DNA from: Myxocyprinus asiaticus
Taxonomy: Eukaryota; Chordata; Actinopteri; Cypriniformes; Catostomidae
NCBI RefSeq assembly: GCF_019703515.2
Contig: NC_059346.1
Span: forward strand, 18,421,501 to 18,485,500
Direction of reading: 5' to 3'
DNA length: 64,000 nt
Part shown: positions 60,478-64,000 of the stretch, in pieces
Position numbering within the stretch: the stretch's first letter is position 1
Layout of the letters: each line of letters begins with the position of its first letter
Made by a program: the position numbers and the translations under genes
The notes under the pieces: generated by a model
Seen by the model: the letters and a program-made list of their open reading frames with translations, nothing else
Database searches by the model: none
Told to the model about the DNA's origin: nothing

Positions 60478-62206
60478 ATACCGGCAGGAGGGGAAGGAGG
60501 CTGCCCTGCGCGGTGAGCTGCCTCGTGCTCTTGAGCTGTTCCAGCTGGCTTACCAGCTGCAGCCGAGTGACAAGCTAAAGAAACGGATCCAGGCCATACA
60601 GGAACTAGTTCAGAGAGAGGAGGAAGATGAGGAAGAGTTTGTGAACGTGAATGATTCTGGGCTGAAGCTTTATAAGGGCCTCTATGACAAACTTTATGAG
60701 CATCAGATAGAGGGTGTGGCGTTCCTGTACAGTCTATACAGAGATGGAAGGAAAGGGGGAATCCTGGCGGACGACATGGGCCTTGGAAAGACTATCCAGG
60801 TCATCTCATTTTTGTCAGGGATGTACGATGCAGAGCTGGCCAGTCACACGCTGTTAGTAATGCCAACATCACTCATAAAGAACTGGGTGCGAGAGTTTGC
60901 CAAGTGGACCCCTGGCATGCGAGTGAAAGAGTTCCACGGCCCCAGCAAAGCTGAGCGGAACAGGAACTTGGAGCGAATCCAGCGCAAGGGTGGCGTCGTC
61001 ATAACCACCTACCAGATGCTCATCAACAATTACGAGCAACTTGCGTCCTTTGACAGGGGTGAGTTCCGCTGGGACTACGTCATCCTGGACGAGGCCCACA
61101 AAATTAAAACTTCATCTACTAAAACGGCCAAAAGCGCTCACGCCATCCCAGCAAGAAACCGCGTGCTACTGACTGGCACTCCAGTTCAGAACAACTTACG
61201 TGAGATGTGGGCACTATTTGACTTTGCTTGTCAGGGGTCGCTGCTGGGAACCTCCAAAACATTCAAAACGGAGTATGAGAATCCAATCACACGTGCACGG
61301 GAGAAAGATGCCACACCCGGAGAGAAAGCTCTTGGATTGAGGATCTCTCAAAACCTGATGGACATCATCAAGCCTTATTTCCTGAGGCGGACAAAAGCAG
61401 ATGTTCAGCACAAAAAGCAGAGAGCTTATGGAGAAGGCAATCAGAACAAGGAAAATCAAGAGAACAAATGTCCAAATGCTGGCCAAGGTGCTGAGATGCC
61501 TTCGCTGACGCGAAAGAATGACTTAATTGTGTGGACATACTTGAGCTCAGTGCAGGAAGACATTTATAACCAATTCATCTCGCTGGACCAAATTAAGGAG
61601 CTATTGCTTACTACAAGGTCCCCACTGGCAGAGCTCACGTTGCTCAAGAAGCTCTGTGACCATCCCAGACTCCTCTCTGCTCGAGCTGTGACTCAGCTAG
61701 GCCTCGAGCAGGGATCTGCCTCTCCGGATGATGAGTCCACAGCGAGTCAGATTGATCATATTTCAGATGAGACTTTGATCGGTGAGTCGGGGAAGCTGCA
61801 GTTTCTTGTGTCTCTGATGGAATGTCTCCGTGAGGAGGGGCATCGTACCCTGATCTTCTCCCAGTCGAGGAAGATGCTGGACATCATGGAGCGTGTCCTG
61901 CGGAACAGAGGCTTTCGTCTGCTGCGTGTGGACGGTACAGTGACGCAACTGGCGGAAAGGGAGAAGCGTATTATGCTGTTTCAGACAGACAGACGCTACA
62001 CTATCTTCCTCCTCACCACTCAGGTGGGTGGCGTCGGCATCACACTAACTGCTGCTAACCGTGTTGTGATCTTTGACCCGAGCTGGAACCCTGCAACAGA
62101 TGCTCAGGCTGTGGACCGTGCCTACCGCATTGGCCAAACCGAAAATGTCATCATCTATCGACTCATCACCTGTGGTACCGTGGAGGAGAAGATCTACCGC
62201 AGACAG
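60478..62206 (+). CDS. ercc6l: ercc6l (PICH) exon 3: TPR start and SNF2 helicase core
   Basis: ERCC6L/PICH is a SNF2-family DNA translocase that coats ultrafine anaphase bridges and works with Plk1 and BLM partners to separate sister centromeres. Acceptor TTTCGCAG, donor GTTACA; with exons 1-2 it gives 605 codons. The N-terminus has the TPR helix pair (ALELFQLAYQLQPSDKLKKR). The translocase motifs follow: ILADDMGLGKTIQVISFL (motif I), VILDEAHKIK (motif II), LLTGTPVQNN (III), TLIFSQSRKMLDIMERVL (IV), LTTQVGGVGITLTAANRVVI (V) and DAQAVDRAYRIGQ (VI), all intact. Between lobes is a charged insert (EGNQNKENQENK). The human protein is about 1,250 residues, so the C-terminal half lies in an exon beyond the window; nothing like it is found in 62,207-64,000. 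Confidence 0.97.
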
Positions 62207-63637
62207 GTTACACTTTTCATTTATTTAATTTTAACTTTACCACTTTACCTTAGAGCATTTCGCCTAAAGCTGTGTCTGTGAGTGTAAGAAAAGAGCATCT
62301 TCAAAGCGGTCATATTATACATTTTCAACAATGTTTTTCATGATGTCCATGCACAATGTTACTTTAAAGTTTTGGTGACAACATAGCCATAATTGAATTT
62401 ATCACAATGATTTTCCACTCTCTTTCTCACCCATACAATTAAACGAGGTGTTTTTTGCTGCTGTGCATTTAAGACTTAAATGTATACATGCAGTCTTCTC
62501 ATGTGAAAGGGAAACAGTAATTTCCTGCACTCACACAAATGGGCATGTTTGCTTTTGGGTCCATTGTATTTAAAAGAGACTCAGATATTCAATAAAAGTT
62601 CTCCTTATGTGTTCTGCATTTTAAAAAAAATTTAATATGGGTTTAGAACGATATGGGGGTGACAGAATTTTAATTTTGGGGTAAAATATTTCATTAACAG
62701 TTTGTCACATTTCAGTGTAGATTGTTTTGTGAACCTGTTACAATGTAATGTTTAGGCTTAGCAAGGAGGCTGTTGTTGAAGAATGGAGAAGTTGAAAATT
62801 ATATTGGACCCAGCAGCAAATCCACTCTTCTTTGAACGCAGCAAACCATTGTTCCTCATCGCATGCTGTATGTAAAGAGGACATTTCCACAGAAAGCTGA
62901 AATGCACAGCAGCAAAAAACTGTTCCCCTTTAATTTTAAGGCTCAGAGATAGAGCTTTGTTGATAGTCAAATATCGATATATCGCGATACTTTTTCTCAC
63001 TTGCATATGCAACTAAAAATGTGTGCTATTAGCCACTGGCTGGTAATTTTTCAGATTTCACTCACCAGTGTTTAAGTAGTGTAGTGCCGAAGAGTTCAGC
63101 AACGGGATCATTTCACTGTGTTGAGAGTAAAAGTTTTGACTCTTTCTGTGAAATGTGTCTCCAAAGATGAAGCTCACACTCCTTGCAATCCATTTGTTAT
63201 TTAATAATGTCTCTTTTATACCCTTACTGATCTCTACAGTCAGTTACTGATCAAAAAATAAAAATAAACATTTAATTCTAATCACACATAGCACTTATGG
63301 TGTAAAGTTGCCATTCGACCAAAACAAAGACTTCTGTCAAAGTCCCAGCCGCTGGTCTTAAATGAGACCGTACCGTTTAGAACTTGTTCTGCATATCAGT
63401 GTAAATACTTGTAAATAGTACAAATTAGGCATGTAAACAACAAACATGTACCATAATTTAAGATATGCAGTTTCAAGACATATTTATTTATAGAATACAT
63501 GGACATTGTATATTTTTAAAAAGCTAAAATGTGACCAAAATGATGAAAAATGTATGATAAAATAAAAGTAGTAACATTTATATTTCTATAATTTAACAAG
63601 TTAAAAGGTCCCAGGTGTAATTAATAACAGCATTAGT
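62207..63637. other. ercc6l intron 3 (start); no exon seen
   Basis: AT-rich. There is no frame resembling the C-terminal half of ERCC6L, and no repeat boundary I could define. Confidence 0.55.
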
Positions 63638-64000
63638 GGGGCCTGGATAGCTCATCGAGTGTTAATGCTGACTACCACCCCTGGAGTCGTGAGTTCGAAT
63701 CCAGGGTGTGCTGAGCGACTCCAGCCAGGTCTCCTAAGCAACCAAATTGGCCCGGTTGCTAGGGAGGGTAGAGTCACATGGGGTAACATACTCGTAGTCG
63801 CGAGTAGTGGTTCTTGCTCTCAATGGGGCGCATGGTAAGTTGTGCGTGGATCACGGAGAGTAGCATGAGCCTCCACATGCTGTGAGTCTCCACGGTGTCA
63901 TGCACAACATGCCACATGATAAGATGCGTGGATTGACGGTCTCAGAAGCGGAAGCAACTGAGACTTGTCCTCCTCCACCCGGATTGTGGTGAGTAACCGC
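63638..64000 (+). repeat. tRNA-derived SINE copy 3, running off the window
   Basis: It starts GGGGCCTGGATAGCTCATCG (A-box), with the B-box GAGTTCGAATCC at about 63,691-63,702 and the shared body TGAGCGACTCCAGCCAGGTC. It is still within the SINE body at the last base. With copies at 13,024 and 30,432 it gives the family consensus. Confidence 0.9.

Noticed and set aside
60307..60516. Alternative ercc6l start in the frame running into exon 3 from 60,307 or 60,455
   Set aside because: The reading before 60,478 is intronic; a clear TTTCGCAG acceptor and two upstream exons that fit in phase support splicing instead.
1..64000. An undescribed defence, toxin or biosynthetic gene system
   Set aside because: Every substantial coding region could be tied to a transposon family or to arap1-like and ercc6l; nothing clustered or unknown of useful length remained.

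Overview
This is vertebrate nuclear DNA, most likely from a teleost fish and probably a cyprinid or close relative. The evidence is split genes with GT-AG introns, many fish-type transposons (Tc1, hAT, DIRS, Ty3/gypsy chromovirus, I/Nimb-like LINE, L1), and a tRNA-derived SINE present three times. The species assignment is inference from repeat content. There is no prokaryotic or organellar signal. Most open reading frames in positions 1-35,000 are transposon debris. || Layout. Positions 1-35,000 are a transposon graveyard. It contains: an I/Nimb-like LINE with RT and RNase H (104-2,270); a palindromic Tc1/mariner MITE (3,264-3,467); a gutted gypsy chromovirus with a 505-bp 3' LTR (5,110-7,316); an I/Nimb endonuclease fragment (7,319-8,055); and a minus-strand gypsy element (8,383-12,434) interrupted by a Tc1 element that is itself interrupted by a hAT MITE. 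These are followed by four DIRS-type remnants, all on the minus strand, between 13.3 and 31.9 kb. Among them are a 600-bp solo LTR with an expanded 6-bp tandem repeat, a Sleeping-Beauty-type Tc1 fragment, a Tc1 element with an uninterrupted transposase (20,275-21,522), and other DNA elements. Positions 32.4-34.8 kb hold one long interspersed repeat with hairpins at both ends. || Positions 36.7-56.2 kb carry the one large host gene on the minus strand, an ARAP1-type ArfGAP/RhoGAP/PH protein. I could place 27 coding exons with a continuous reading frame (3,270 nt, 1,090 codons). They run through two PH domains, ArfGAP, ankyrin-like, two more PH domains, RhoGAP, RA-like and most of a last PH domain. 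I did not find the N-terminal SAM domain or the final coding exon. Its introns hold a Tc1 transposon with perfect 201-bp TIRs and an intact transposase (52,273-53,850), a 5'-truncated L1, two hAT elements with perfect 8-bp target duplications (one nested in a 2-kb TIR element), short solo LTRs and several palindromic MITEs. || Positions 58.9-62.2 kb, plus strand, carry the first three coding exons of ercc6l (PICH), a SNF2-family DNA translocase, head to head with the ARAP1-like gene. The gene continues beyond the window, which ends inside a SINE copy. || I found no convincing undescribed gene system. The most informative signals are the two probably intact Tc1 transposons, the datable nested insertions, the same-strand DIRS cluster in which the RT catalytic motif is broken in all three copies where I could read it, and a 54-bp near-perfect palindrome about 480 bp upstream of the ercc6l start codon.
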